Assembly: GCF_015711605.1 (NCBI RefSeq)
Contig: NZ_JABTEZ010000003.1
Coordinates: 682,001 to 746,000, forward strand
Length of the DNA stretch: 64,000 nt
Direction: 5' to 3'
Origin: Planomonospora sp. ID67723
GTDB lineage: Bacteria > Actinomycetota > Actinomycetes > Streptosporangiales > Streptosporangiaceae
Shown here: positions 17,914-25,200 of the stretch, piece after piece
How positions within the stretch are numbered: position 1 is the stretch's first letter
Layout: the number at the start of each line of letters is the position of its first letter
Made by a program: the position numbers and the translations under genes
Notes under the pieces: model-generated
The model's database searches: none
The model's input: only the letters and a program-made list of their open reading frames with translations
Told to the model about the DNA's origin: nothing

Positions 17914-18315
17914 ATGCGACCTCTTCCGCGACGGACCCTTGCCCTGGCCGCCTCCGCCCTGGCCGCCGCGCTGCTGACCACCGGCTGTGCGGAGATCCAG
18001 CAGGTGAGCGAGGGCGTCGACAAGGCACAGCAGTGCATCCAGGCCGCCGGCATCGTCACCGAGACCGCGGCGAAGGTGGCCGGTCTGGTCAACGACCCCG
18101 CCGCGATGGAGAAGGCGCTGAACGACGGGGCCACCCAGCTCGGCACCCTCGCCGACAAGGCCGCCAACACCTCCCTGAAGGAGGCCGCCGACGGCGTGTC
18201 CTCCAGCCTGGGGAGCCTCAACGTGCAGAACGCCAACGACGCCGTCGACGCGGCGCAGAAGGTCGCCGCCGACAGCGCGAGGTGGGTCCAGGAGCTCACC
18301 GGCGCCTGCGCCTGA
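17914..18315 (+). CDS. Small helical lipoprotein, function unknown
   Basis: A 133-residue protein with signal peptide and lipobox TTGC (Cys25). The mature region is polar, Ala/Asn/Asp-rich and predicted helical, with heptad-like stretches (DKAQQCIQAAGIVTETAAKVAGLV and DAAQKVAADSARWVQEL, each described only in part). I do not recognise a family with confidence. It is flanked by its own leaderless promoter and by a terminator at 18325-18351, so it is probably a single-gene transcript. Confidence 0.75.
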   Translation: MRPLPRRTLALAASALAAALLTTGCAEIQQVSEGVDKAQQCIQAAGIVTETAAKVAGLVNDPAAMEKALNDGATQLGTLADKAANTSLKEAADGVSSSLGSLNVQNANDAVDAAQKVAADSARWVQELTGACA

Positions 18316-18324
18316 GGGCTCTCT

Positions 18325-18351
18325 CCGGTCCCGGGCGCCGTCCGGGACCGG
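18325..18351 (+). terminator. Hairpin after the small lipoprotein gene
   Basis: Arms 18325-18334 and 18342-18351 form a perfect 10-bp GC-rich stem with a 7-nt loop, 10 nt after the stop codon. Confidence 0.7.
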
Positions 18352-18428
18352 GCTCTCCGGCCGATGCTTTTCGCCGTGTCTGAGGTTTTCGTCGAATCCC
18401 GGGTTCTCTAGGGGAAATGTCGTTGAAA

Positions 18429-18441
18429 TAGCGTCGGTTCC
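18429..18441 (+). promoter_or_regulatory. Leaderless-type -10 element for the 18442 gene
   Basis: TAGCGT (18429-18434) is followed by 7 nt and ATG 18442, with no ribosome-binding site. Confidence 0.5.
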
Positions 18442-18783
18442 ATGGACACCTCCGGAAAGGAGCCGGATCCCCGGTTCACGCTCGCGAACGAGCGCACCTT
18501 CCTGACCTGGCTCAGCACCTCGCTCGCGCTGAGTGCGGGCGGTGTCGCGATGGCGGCCGTCTCCCCGGACGTCTTCGTGCCCTGGATGCGGACCCTGCTC
18601 GCGGTCGTCCTGGTCTCCCTGTCCGCGCTGGCCGCCGCGATGGCCTACCCCCGCTGGCGCCGCGTCCAGCACGCCCTGCGCAGCGACTCCCCGCTCCCGC
18701 CGCCCACCCTCGCCCCGCTGTTCGGGTACGGCGTGGCGGCGGTGGCCCTGCTCGCGCTCGTCCTCATCCTGACGGCCCGATGA
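18442..18783 (+). CDS. DUF202-family membrane protein
   Basis: A 113-residue inner-membrane protein. FTLANERTFLTWLSTSLALS is the DUF202 (YidH-type) hallmark, followed by three hydrophobic helices. The role of the family is not established; in actinomycetes two such genes often sit side by side, as here. Its TGA overlaps the ATG of the second DUF202 gene (ATGA), so the two products probably form a hetero-oligomer, which is inference. Confidence 0.88.
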   Translation: MDTSGKEPDPRFTLANERTFLTWLSTSLALSAGGVAMAAVSPDVFVPWMRTLLAVVLVSLSALAAAMAYPRWRRVQHALRSDSPLPPPTLAPLFGYGVAAVALLALVLILTAR

Positions 18784-19166
18784 GCGCCGCCGTACCGGCG
18801 GACCACGGCGGGCCGTCCGGCGACGGGCCCGGCAGGAGGGCGATGACCGAGCTCTGGGACGAGGGGCTGCAGAGCGAGCGCACCCGCCTGGCCTGGGTCC
18901 GCACCGCCACCATGCTGGCCGCCAGCGGCCTGGGCGCAGGCGGGATGGCCCTGCGCGCCGGCGCCCACCCGCTCGTCGCCGTCCCCTTCGCCGCGGCCGC
19001 CCTGTGCGGCGCGCTCCTGCTGGCCCGCACCGGCGTGCGCTACCACCGCGTCCAGGACGCCCTGCACGGGGGCCGCCCCCTCGACGAGCGCGCCGACGCC
19101 GTTCTCGCCTGGCTCGGCAGCCTCGCCGCCGTCACCGGCTCCCTGGTCTTCGTCGTGCTCCGTTAG
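18780..19166 (+). CDS. Second DUF202-family membrane protein
   Basis: A 128-residue partner of the previous gene. The first 20 residues are polar, then LQSERTRLAWVRTATMLAAS repeats the DUF202 Arg-Thr-x-Leu-(A/T)-W pattern, followed by two more membrane helices. An in-frame ATG at 18843 (MTELWDEG) would give a protein closer to family length, but overlap with the upstream stop supports 18780. The last 35 nt overlap the end of the convergent membrane-protein gene at 19132. Confidence 0.85.
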   Translation: MSAAVPADHGGPSGDGPGRRAMTELWDEGLQSERTRLAWVRTATMLAASGLGAGGMALRAGAHPLVAVPFAAAALCGALLLARTGVRYHRVQDALHGGRPLDERADAVLAWLGSLAAVTGSLVFVVLR

Positions 19167-20676
19167 CGGGCACGGCGTCGCCCGCGCGCCCGGCGCACAG
19201 GTACGGCCGGGAAAGGACGAGGGCGAGCGCACTGAGGCCGATTCCCAGATACACCGGAGCCAGATGCTCGAAACTCGTGTAGCCGATGATCATGTGTACG
19301 GCGACGGCGGGCAGGAAGCCCGCGGCCGCGGCCGAGGCCAGCGACCACCACACCCATGACGCGCCACGGCGCCAGCCCCACAGGCCGATGAAGACGACCG
19401 CCAGGGCGGCGGCCATGAGGGCGCCTCCGAAGCCGGCGCGGTCATGGGCGACGAACGCCACCAGCCGGGGGTTGGCCGCGTCGAGCCGGTCGGCGTCGGT
19501 GTGCAGGAACGTCAGGTCGGTGGGGACGAAGACCTCGGTGAGGCCCACGACGGACACGACGGCTCCTCCCGCGAACAGGCCGGCACCGGTTGTGATCATC
19601 AGGAGCTGGCCGACGAGGGCCCGTCGCCGCAGCCGCTCGGACCCTTCCGGCAGCACCTTCCATCGAGGCCGCACCGGGCGCCGCCATACGGCCAGCAGGA
19701 ACATCGGAAGCAGCGCCACCGTGACCGCGGTGTGCAGGGGCTCCACGAAGCCGGTGCCCAGGAAGTAGAACAGGGTGGAGAAACCGACCGCGCCGGAGAC
19801 GAGATACGCCCTGCGGGCCCACCCCCACCCCTGCCGGATGCCGCCCCACGCAAGTCCGGCGTACAGCGCGCCGATCGCCACCATGGTGCCGGCCATCGTG
19901 ATCCGGTCATGCTGCAGGAAGGGCACCAGGTGACGGTTGACGGCGGAGAGGCGTTCCCGGTCCATGCCGAGGTAGTTTTCGTCGTACCACAGCAGCAGCG
20001 GCCCGATCGTGATCAGCGCTGCGCCCAGGCCGGCGCCTGTCATGCCGAGCCCGACGAGCAGGCCCCACCACCATCCCGGCCAGCGCCGCGGGTCCGGGGG
20101 AACGTCTCGCAGACTCTCCGGCGGCGCGGTCGGGGTCACCGCCTCGATGACCCGCTGGAACCACCCCGGTCCGGCGGTCACCAGCACTCCGGGCGTGGCC
20201 AGCACCGTCGTGGCCGGGTCGGCCAGCGCGGCTGCGGCGCGCGCGACGGCCGGGTCGGCGAGGTGGAGCAGGTCCGGTTCGTCTCCGGTGGTCACCCGGT
20301 CGACGTACGGGGCGAGCCGCGCCGCCGCCTCGGGTGTGGCGGCCCGGGCGATCACCCGGCAGCGGCGACCGGCGACGGCCCGCCGCACCAGCGGCACATC
20401 GGCCAAGGCGACCGGTCCGACCTCGATGACGCCCGCTCCCTGGACCGGCAGCGCCCGGATGGCGTCACGGGCGAACTCGACGGGAACGACCGCGCCGAGC
20501 CGGGCGGCGATCTCCGCCGGTGGCCGGGGGTGGCCGAACAGTCCGGTAACGACCCTGGCCCCTCCCGGCGAGCGGGTCAGCGTGGCCAGAGCGCGCAACG
20601 CCATCCGCTGCGACCTCCGCCGGCCCAGGATGGCTGCCGCGAAAGGGCGTAAAGGGTGATATGTCCAGTCCGGCAT
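19132..20676 (-). CDS. Membrane protein with degenerate DHODH-like head and duplicated four-helix halves
   Basis: A 514-residue protein in two parts. Residues 1-180 resemble a worn-down class 2 dihydroorotate dehydrogenase: YHPLRPFAAAILGRRRSQR near the start and GPGWFQRVIEA at the end match its outer helices, but the FMN and catalytic motifs are absent. Residues 190-500 hold about eight membrane helices in two similar halves, each with a loop of pattern (D/E)RLxAxNxxLVxFxxHDR before a helix. I place the start at ATG 20676, where family-like sequence begins. No function can be assigned. The 3' end overlaps the DUF202 gene by 35 nt. Confidence 0.65.
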   Translation of the reverse strand: MPDWTYHPLRPFAAAILGRRRSQRMALRALATLTRSPGGARVVTGLFGHPRPPAEIAARLGAVVPVEFARDAIRALPVQGAGVIEVGPVALADVPLVRRAVAGRRCRVIARAATPEAAARLAPYVDRVTTGDEPDLLHLADPAVARAAAALADPATTVLATPGVLVTAGPGWFQRVIEAVTPTAPPESLRDVPPDPRRWPGWWWGLLVGLGMTGAGLGAALITIGPLLLWYDENYLGMDRERLSAVNRHLVPFLQHDRITMAGTMVAIGALYAGLAWGGIRQGWGWARRAYLVSGAVGFSTLFYFLGTGFVEPLHTAVTVALLPMFLLAVWRRPVRPRWKVLPEGSERLRRRALVGQLLMITTGAGLFAGGAVVSVVGLTEVFVPTDLTFLHTDADRLDAANPRLVAFVAHDRAGFGGALMAAALAVVFIGLWGWRRGASWVWWSLASAAAAGFLPAVAVHMIIGYTSFEHLAPVYLGIGLSALALVLSRPYLCAGRAGDAVPANGARRRPGSR

Positions 20677-20751
20677 ATCTTTCAGGGTCGCATACCCTCC
20701 TACGCCGGCCGGGCCTTCGTCGCCGCTACGGCGAGTCCGCCGGAACAAGCC

Positions 20752-21042
20752 CTAGCGGGGCAGTCGCCCGGAGATGTCCCCGGCCAGATGGAGCAGGACC
20801 GGAGCCAGCTCCGGGCGCTCGCGCAGCAGATCCTCCAGCCGCACCCGCCAGGCCCCGATCTCGGCGAACTCCGCGTCCTCGCGCTGGAGCCGCAGGCGCG
20901 TCTCGGCCAGTTGCAACTGGTGCGTGACGCCGAAGTGCCGACCGATCATGTCGGTCAGCCACCAGTAGACCTCGGAACTCGCCGCGGAGACGAAGGCCCG
21001 TGCGCCTTCCCAGGCTACGCGCGGCTGGTGTACGACAGCCAT
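20752..21042 (-). CDS. Small hypothetical protein
   Basis: A 96-residue soluble protein of unknown function. It has an amphipathic middle (HQLQLAETRLRLQREDAEF) and a Leu-rich helical end (LEDLLRERPELAPVLLHLAG). Codon use looks normal for the window. ATG 21042 is supported by a TAGCGT hexamer 6 nt upstream, so it is probably translated from a leaderless message. The next gene leftward on the same strand starts 75 nt away. Confidence 0.65.
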   Translation of the reverse strand: MAVVHQPRVAWEGARAFVSAASSEVYWWLTDMIGRHFGVTHQLQLAETRLRLQREDAEFAEIGAWRVRLEDLLRERPELAPVLLHLAGDISGRLPR

Positions 21043-21054
21043 GATCGGACGCTA
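21043..21054 (-). promoter_or_regulatory. Leaderless-type -10 element for the 21042 gene
   Basis: On the minus strand TAGCGT (plus-strand positions 21049-21054) is followed by 6 nt and the ATG at 21042. Confidence 0.5.
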
Positions 21055-21106
21055 TGCCCGATCCGCCCCCTCGGCAAGCACTTCCGGAGGGCTCGCGTCC
21101 CCGGCA

Positions 21107-21301
21107 TCAGTCCGTGAAGGCGTCCTTGATCTTCTTTCCGGCGTCCTTGACCTTCTCGCCCGCCTGCTTGACGCCGCCCTCCATCCGGTCGGCCCGGCCC
21201 TCCGCCCGGAGTTCCTCGTCGTTGGTGAGATCCCCCAGGTTCTCCTTGGCCGTGCCCTTGAGCTCCTCGGCCTTGTTCGCGATCTTGTCGTTCGTCCCCA
21301 T
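21107..21301 (-). CDS. CsbD-family stress protein
   Basis: A 64-residue highly charged, Lys/Glu/Gly/Ala-rich protein with the CsbD pattern: NKAEELKGTAKENLGDLTND, then an Arg/Gly-rich stretch and GEKVKDAGKKIKDAF. CsbD proteins are general-stress proteins of unknown mechanism and are mostly unstructured. ATG 21301 has AAGGGGA about 6 nt upstream. An ATG 15 nt earlier would put that site inside the gene, so the shorter form is preferred. Confidence 0.88.
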   Translation of the reverse strand: MGTNDKIANKAEELKGTAKENLGDLTNDEELRAEGRADRMEGGVKQAGEKVKDAGKKIKDAFTD

Positions 21302-21627
21302 GGTCGTCCCCTTCATAGCCGGCCGTACTCCTTCGACGGAAGCGCCTATCCGGTGAGTCCGCCGCTAAACACCGCCCGGAGCGGCTCCGGTCACGGGTGA
21401 CGGGCTGGGGCGGCGGATCGGACCGCCGGCCCCGGGCCACGAACCGGGCGCTGACGTTCAGGGAGACCCTGCTGGAGGGCCTGCGTGCCCTCCTCTGAGG
21501 CCGCTCGCCCGGTTGTCTGCGTACACGGGGAGCGAATGAAGGGCGGCTACCACTCAACGTGTGGAATGGGTTACCAAAAGTTCTCGGCTCTCCGCTTGGG
21601 GTGTCATAAGAAATCTATTATGCTGGG
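21302..21627. other. Intergenic stretch with possible coding remnant
   Basis: Between the csbD start and the toxin gene. An open plus-strand frame ending at TGA near 21498 encodes a plausible helical C terminus (TFRETLLEGLRALL) with normal GC-rich codons, but no start or recognisable domain precedes it, so it looks like the tail of a decayed gene. The right third is clearly poorer in GC and carries the promoter of the HigBA-type pair. Confidence 0.35.
21616..21627 (+). promoter_or_regulatory. Leaderless promoter of the toxin-antitoxin pair
   Basis: TATTAT (21616-21621), the closest match to the TATAAT consensus in the window, is followed by 6 nt and the GTG start at 21628. There is no Shine-Dalgarno site. 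Confidence 0.6.
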
Positions 21628-21987
21628 GTGAGCTGGCAGATAGTCATCGTTTCAGAGGTTCGCGACTGGCTTCATGAGCTCCGGAGAACCGATCGGCAGA
21701 CGCTCGGGCCGATCGCCGCGGCGCTGGACCGGGTCGCCGATGAAGGGCCGAGTCTGGGGCGGCCGTTGGTGGACACGCTCCGAGGATCCGCCATCAGTAA
21801 TCTCAAGGAGCTCAGGCCCGGATCGCGTGGGCGAAGCGAGGTGCGACTGATCTTTTTCTTCGACCCGTGGCGTCAAGCGGTCTTCCTGGTCGCCGGGGAC
21901 AAATCGGAGGACTGGGACGGCTGGTACGGCACAGCGATCAAGATTGCGGAAGAGCGTTTCGCCCGGCACATGGAAAGGAAGGACTGA
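21628..21987 (+). CDS. higB: HigB/RelE-superfamily toxin (phage-derived Gp49-like)
   Basis: A 119-residue protein of the Gp49-like HigB group. It shows VRDWLHELRRTD, GPSLGRPLVDTLRGSAISNLKEL (as separate parts), the strand pair RGRSEVRLIFFFDPWRQAVFLVAG and a C-terminal helix. Such toxins cleave mRNA on the ribosome. Toxin-first order and a 1-nt overlap with the antitoxin gene (TGATG) are typical for HigBA. GTG 21628 is supported by the promoter hexamer. The pair is poorer in GC than its surroundings, which fits recent transfer. Confidence 0.87.
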   Translation: MSWQIVIVSEVRDWLHELRRTDRQTLGPIAAALDRVADEGPSLGRPLVDTLRGSAISNLKELRPGSRGRSEVRLIFFFDPWRQAVFLVAGDKSEDWDGWYGTAIKIAEERFARHMERKD

Positions 21988-22325
21988 TGAGCGACGAGAG
22001 TGTGACGTGGGAGGCACTGCGGGCCGAACTCATCCAGCCGGAGGACGAGCCCCAGATCGCCGTGTTCCGGGATGAGTTGATCGCCCAACAGCGGGCTTAC
22101 CGGTTGGCCGAGGCGCGGAAACAACTCGGTTTGCGTCAGGAAGACGTCGCAAGGGCGATGGGGGTCTCACAGGCGCGAATCTCACAGATCGAGAGTGGTG
22201 TGATCAGCGAGGTGGCCACTCTGGCCGCCTACGTGGCGGCTCTCGGCGGCCAGCTGAAGATCGTGGCTGATTTCGGAGAATCCATGATGCTCCTCGACGC
22301 CCCTCGCGGACGTCGTACAGGGTGA
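21987..22325 (+). CDS. higA: HigA-type XRE antitoxin
   Basis: A 112-residue antitoxin with one HTH_XRE domain at roughly residues 35-90 (RKQLGLRQEDVARAMGVSQ, then ARISQIESG). It should neutralise the upstream toxin and repress the shared promoter. ATG 21987 overlaps the toxin stop codon and follows GGAAGGA. The short N-terminal arm (WEALRAELIQPEDEPQ) may be the toxin-binding part. A possible operator cannot be pinned down by eye in the low-GC promoter region. Confidence 0.9.
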   Translation: MSDESVTWEALRAELIQPEDEPQIAVFRDELIAQQRAYRLAEARKQLGLRQEDVARAMGVSQARISQIESGVISEVATLAAYVAALGGQLKIVADFGESMMLLDAPRGRRTG

Positions 22326-22498
22326 CGGCACCGCAGGCCGCTGACCGCGGTCGCCCTTGGCCGGGCAGGCTCTCCGGCCGTGCCGTCCGGCCGTCTCCGC
22401 CGCCCGTTCGCCGACCACGCGAGCGATGAAGAGCCGTCAGGAACCCGGAGTGCGGGCTTCAGCCGGAGGCTGACGACTTCGGAGCGGCGGGCGGAGGG

Positions 22499-23614
22499 TC
22501 AGGAGTCGGCGCCGAGGGCGATGGTCTCGGCGACCTCGGCGTGGCGCTCGGCCTCCTCGGCGGCGAAGCGCTCGGCGTCGACCTTCTCGGCGATCTCCTC
22601 GTCCTGCCTCATGAGCGCGTCCAGGCTCTGGCCGGCCATGTCGAGCACGCCCATGTCGGCGTAGGCCTGCTGCAGGCGGGGGCTCCACAGGCCGATGTCC
22701 TTGACGCAGGGGACGATGCGGCTGAACAGCAGGGAGCGGAAGAGCTTGAGGTACTCGGAGTTGTCGACGGCCTCCATGGCTTCGGCGACCTCGGACTTGT
22801 TCAGGCCGATGGTCTCCCAGGTCTCCCGGCCGCGCAGGCGGTCGCGCATCAGGTAGCAGCCCTCGATGACGAAGTCCTCGCGCTCGCGCAGTTCGGCCTC
22901 GCCGAGCTGGCTGTAGTAGTCGCGCAACGCCATCCGGCCGAAGGCGACGTGGCGGGCCTCGTCCTGCATCACGTAGGCGAGGATCTGCTTGGGCAGCGGC
23001 TTGGTGGTGATGTCGCGCATCACGCCGAAGGCGGCCAGGGCCAGGCCCTCGATGAGCACCTGCATGCCCAGGTACGGCATGTCCCAGCGGGAGTCGCTCA
23101 GGGTGCTGTCCAGCAGGGCCTTGAGATGCTCGTTGATCGGGTAGGCCAGGCCGACCTTCTCCTGCAGGAAGCGGGCGTAGGTCTCGGCGTGACGGGCCTC
23201 GTCCATCGTCTGGGTGGCGGCGTAGAACTTGGAGTCGAGGTCCGGGACCGACTCGACGATCCGGGCCGAGCAGATCATCGCACCCTGCTCGCCGTGCAGG
23301 AACTGGGAGAACTGCCAGGCCGCGCCGTGCAGGCGCACGTCCTGGCGCTGCTTCTCGTCCATCCGCTCCCACAGCGGGGTGCCGTAGATGGCGATGGTGT
23401 TGTCGGGGATGCCGAGCACGTTGTACGGATCGACCTCAAGGTCCCAGTCGATGCGCTTGACGGAGTCCCACTGCTTGTCCTTGCCCTTCTGGTAGAGGGC
23501 GAGCATGCGGTCCCTGCCGTCGTCGTACTCCCACGTGAAGCGGGCGGCACCCGCCGCCTCCACATCCCAGGTGGAGAGCTCGGCCGGGATCGTGTACAGA
23601 TCGTGCGTCGACAA
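22499..23614 (-). CDS. Ferritin-like di-iron protein (R2/BMM-type ligand set)
   Basis: A 371-residue all-helical protein with the metal ligands of ribonucleotide reductase R2 and bacterial monooxygenases: Glu in FLHGEQGAM, Glu/His in MDEARHAE, Glu in IEGLALAAF and Glu/His in QDEARHVAFG. It is therefore a probable di-iron oxidase or oxygenase; no radical-generating partner or ferredoxin is adjacent. The start is TTG 23614, chosen because GGAGG lies 6 nt upstream and no ATG or GTG fits. It is divergent from a TetR gene, with two dyad operators just upstream, so its expression is probably induced by a small ligand. Confidence 0.82.
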   Translation of the reverse strand: MSTHDLYTIPAELSTWDVEAAGAARFTWEYDDGRDRMLALYQKGKDKQWDSVKRIDWDLEVDPYNVLGIPDNTIAIYGTPLWERMDEKQRQDVRLHGAAWQFSQFLHGEQGAMICSARIVESVPDLDSKFYAATQTMDEARHAETYARFLQEKVGLAYPINEHLKALLDSTLSDSRWDMPYLGMQVLIEGLALAAFGVMRDITTKPLPKQILAYVMQDEARHVAFGRMALRDYYSQLGEAELREREDFVIEGCYLMRDRLRGRETWETIGLNKSEVAEAMEAVDNSEYLKLFRSLLFSRIVPCVKDIGLWSPRLQQAYADMGVLDMAGQSLDALMRQDEEIAEKVDAERFAAEEAERHAEVAETIALGADS

Positions 23615-23627
23615 TGCGGCCTCCAGA

Positions 23628-23676
23628 GACGTACACCGTACGTACGCTTTGGAGGGTGACACGTACGGTGTACGTC
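23628..23676. promoter_or_regulatory. Twin dyad operators between the di-iron gene and tetR
   Basis: Two 15-bp sites, ACGTACACCGTACGT (23629-23643) and ACGTACGGTGTACGT (23661-23675), are each a 6-bp dyad with a 3-bp centre, and they are exact reverse complements of each other. Centres are 32 bp apart, about three helical turns. They are very likely bound by the adjacent TetR regulator to control both directions. Confidence 0.8.
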
Positions 23677-23704
23677 CGTCAATGGGCTGGGGGAGAATGG
23701 AGTC

Positions 23705-24346
23705 ATGTCCGCAGAGCCGCTGTCCCGTCCGCGTATCGTCACCGCGGCCATCGACCTGATCGAACGCGAGGGGGCCGACGCGATCTCCATGCGCAGGATC
23801 GCGGCCGACCTGGGCGTGGGCGTCATGTCGCTCTACAACCACGTGCCCAACAAGGCGGCGCTGCTCGACGCGGTGGCCGAGACGGTGCTGTCGGGGATCG
23901 AGTTCGCCGACGACCCGGACGCCGACTGGACCGACCGGGTACGCATGCAGGCGCGGGCGTTCCGGCAGATCGCCCACCACTATCCCCGGTGCACGATGGT
24001 GGTGGTCAGCCGTCAGCTGCAGTCGACCGCCGGGCTGCTCCCGGTCGAGCGGGCGCTCGCCACGCTGCGCAGCGCGGGGTTCGACGGGGAGGAGGCGGTG
24101 CGCATCCTGCGCATGTTCATCGCCTACATCGTGGGATCGCTGCTGCGGGAGGTCGGCGTCACCCCGACCTTCGCGCCGGTCCACCATGCCGAGGTGGACA
24201 TCGCCAACGTGGATCCGGTGCTGTTCCCGCAGACCAACGCCCTCGCCGCCGAACTCGGCCACTGTGACCACGAGTCCGAGTTCGAGTTCGGCATGGAACT
24301 GCTCGTCCAGGCCATCGCCGTCCACCGGCAACGGCGGAAAAGGTGA
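23705..24346 (+). CDS. TetR/AcrR-family transcriptional regulator
   Basis: A 213-residue repressor. The HTH spans about residues 8-50 (RPRIVTAAIDLIEREGADAI, MRRIAADLGVGVMSLYNHV), followed by a ligand-binding domain of the TetR C-terminal type. It is transcribed away from the di-iron gene, with twin operators between them, so it likely represses itself and its neighbour. ATG 23705 has a GGGGGAG site about 9 nt upstream. The inducer is unknown. Confidence 0.9.
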   Translation: MSAEPLSRPRIVTAAIDLIEREGADAISMRRIAADLGVGVMSLYNHVPNKAALLDAVAETVLSGIEFADDPDADWTDRVRMQARAFRQIAHHYPRCTMVVVSRQLQSTAGLLPVERALATLRSAGFDGEEAVRILRMFIAYIVGSLLREVGVTPTFAPVHHAEVDIANVDPVLFPQTNALAAELGHCDHESEFEFGMELLVQAIAVHRQRRKR

Positions 24347-24375
24347 CGCCCGGGGCACTCCCGATGCCCCGGGCG
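24347..24375. terminator. Perfect hairpin after tetR
   Basis: Arms 24347-24357 and 24365-24375 form an 11-bp perfect GC-rich stem with a 7-nt loop, starting at the base after the tetR stop. It lies between convergent genes and may work both ways. Confidence 0.75.
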
Positions 24376-24416
24376 TCCTCCGGGAGCGCTCCCTTCCCCT
24401 GGGCGCTCCCGCCTGG

Positions 24417-25001
24417 TCAATACCAGTTCCTCGCCTGGAAATGACCCCATGCGCCGCACGGTGACCCGTAGCGGCCCTTGATGTACCGCAGACCCCAGTT
24501 GATCTGCGTGGCCGGATTCGACCGCCAGTCCCCGCCGCTGCCGCTCATCTTCGAGCCCGGCAGCGCCTGCGGGATGCCGTAGGCGCCCGTGTAACGGTTG
24601 TGCGCCCGGTGGTTCCAGTTGCTCTCCCTGGTCCAGAGCCGGTCCAGGCAGCGGAACTGGTCGTCGGACCACGCCCGGCGGGAGACGAGGCGGAAAGCGA
24701 TCGCCTTGTTCCTGCCCTTTGCGGTCCGGGCGCGGGGTCTGTCCTGAGGCTCGGCCTCGGTCGACCACACGCCCCGGTGAACCGTCCCGGTGGACTGCCC
24801 GCTCCGGTGGGCCGCCTGCGCGGACCATTCGCCCGGGTGGGCCGCCTGCGCGGACCGCTCGCCCCGGTGGACCGTCTCGGCCGGTTCTTCCCCTACCGGC
24901 ATGGAGATCGCCTCGGCCTGGCAGGCCGCCGTGGACGTGGCCACGGTGCAGGCGGTGAGTGCGGTCACGACCGTGGTGCGCAGCGCGCGGTTGCCGTTCA
25001 T
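24417..25001 (-). CDS. Secreted lytic transglycosylase-like protein
   Basis: A 194-residue exported protein. The signal peptide ends near TSTAAC (Cys27, a weak lipobox), followed by a 75-residue His/Gly/Ser/Thr linker with an internal repeat. The last 80 residues form a small lysozyme-fold transglycosylase: CLDRLWTRESNWNHRAHN with the catalytic Glu, then TGAYGIPQALPGSKM, NPATQINWGLRYI and RYGSPCGAW. It should cleave peptidoglycan. ATG 25001 follows AAGGAAG. A long GC-rich leader precedes it and may be structured. Confidence 0.87.
   Translation of the reverse strand: MNGNRALRTTVVTALTACTVATSTAACQAEAISMPVGEEPAETVHRGERSAQAAHPGEWSAQAAHRSGQSTGTVHRGVWSTEAEPQDRPRARTAKGRNKAIAFRLVSRRAWSDDQFRCLDRLWTRESNWNHRAHNRYTGAYGIPQALPGSKMSGSGGDWRSNPATQINWGLRYIKGRYGSPCGAWGHFQARNWY
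24806..24865 (-). repeat. 30-bp tandem repeat in the transglycosylase linker
   Basis: Two 30-bp copies (24806-24835 and 24836-24865) differ at only a few positions and encode SAQAAH-containing segments of the linker between signal peptide and catalytic domain. Weaker related copies flank them. Confidence 0.75.
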
Positions 25002-25200
25002 GATCTTCCTTCCGTCGGGCCGCGTGCGGGAGGCGGGGTGAGGGCACGGCGGCCCTGCGCCCGCTTGGCGGTCCCGCGTCCGTGGCTCGCACGAGGGACG
25101 CCCGCGTGGTCGTGCCGGCATGTTTCCGGCAGACGCCGCGGCGGTGTCTCTAGGCGGTTTCTAGTACGCCGGGGGAGTTTCGGACGGCGGTTGCGACACG
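25002..25200 (-). ncRNA. Candidate structured 5' leader of the transglycosylase gene
   Basis: Some 150-190 nt upstream of the gene can form several hairpins on the minus strand, such as TGCCGG-(7 nt)-CCGGCA and CCGC-CAA-GCGG set in a GGGAC...GGGCGCAGG context. Actinobacterial cell-wall hydrolase genes are often preceded by a c-di-AMP (ydaO-type) riboswitch, and the GGGACC-hairpin-GGG element is reminiscent of its core. I could not align the whole consensus, so this is only a candidate. Confidence 0.3.

Noticed and set aside
15111-18299. Open frame of more than 1000 codons on the minus strand across livM, livK and the small lipoprotein gene
   Set aside because: It is antisense to well-recognised genes, has Gly/Arg/His-rich shadow composition and no domain. 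Long antisense frames are common at this GC content.
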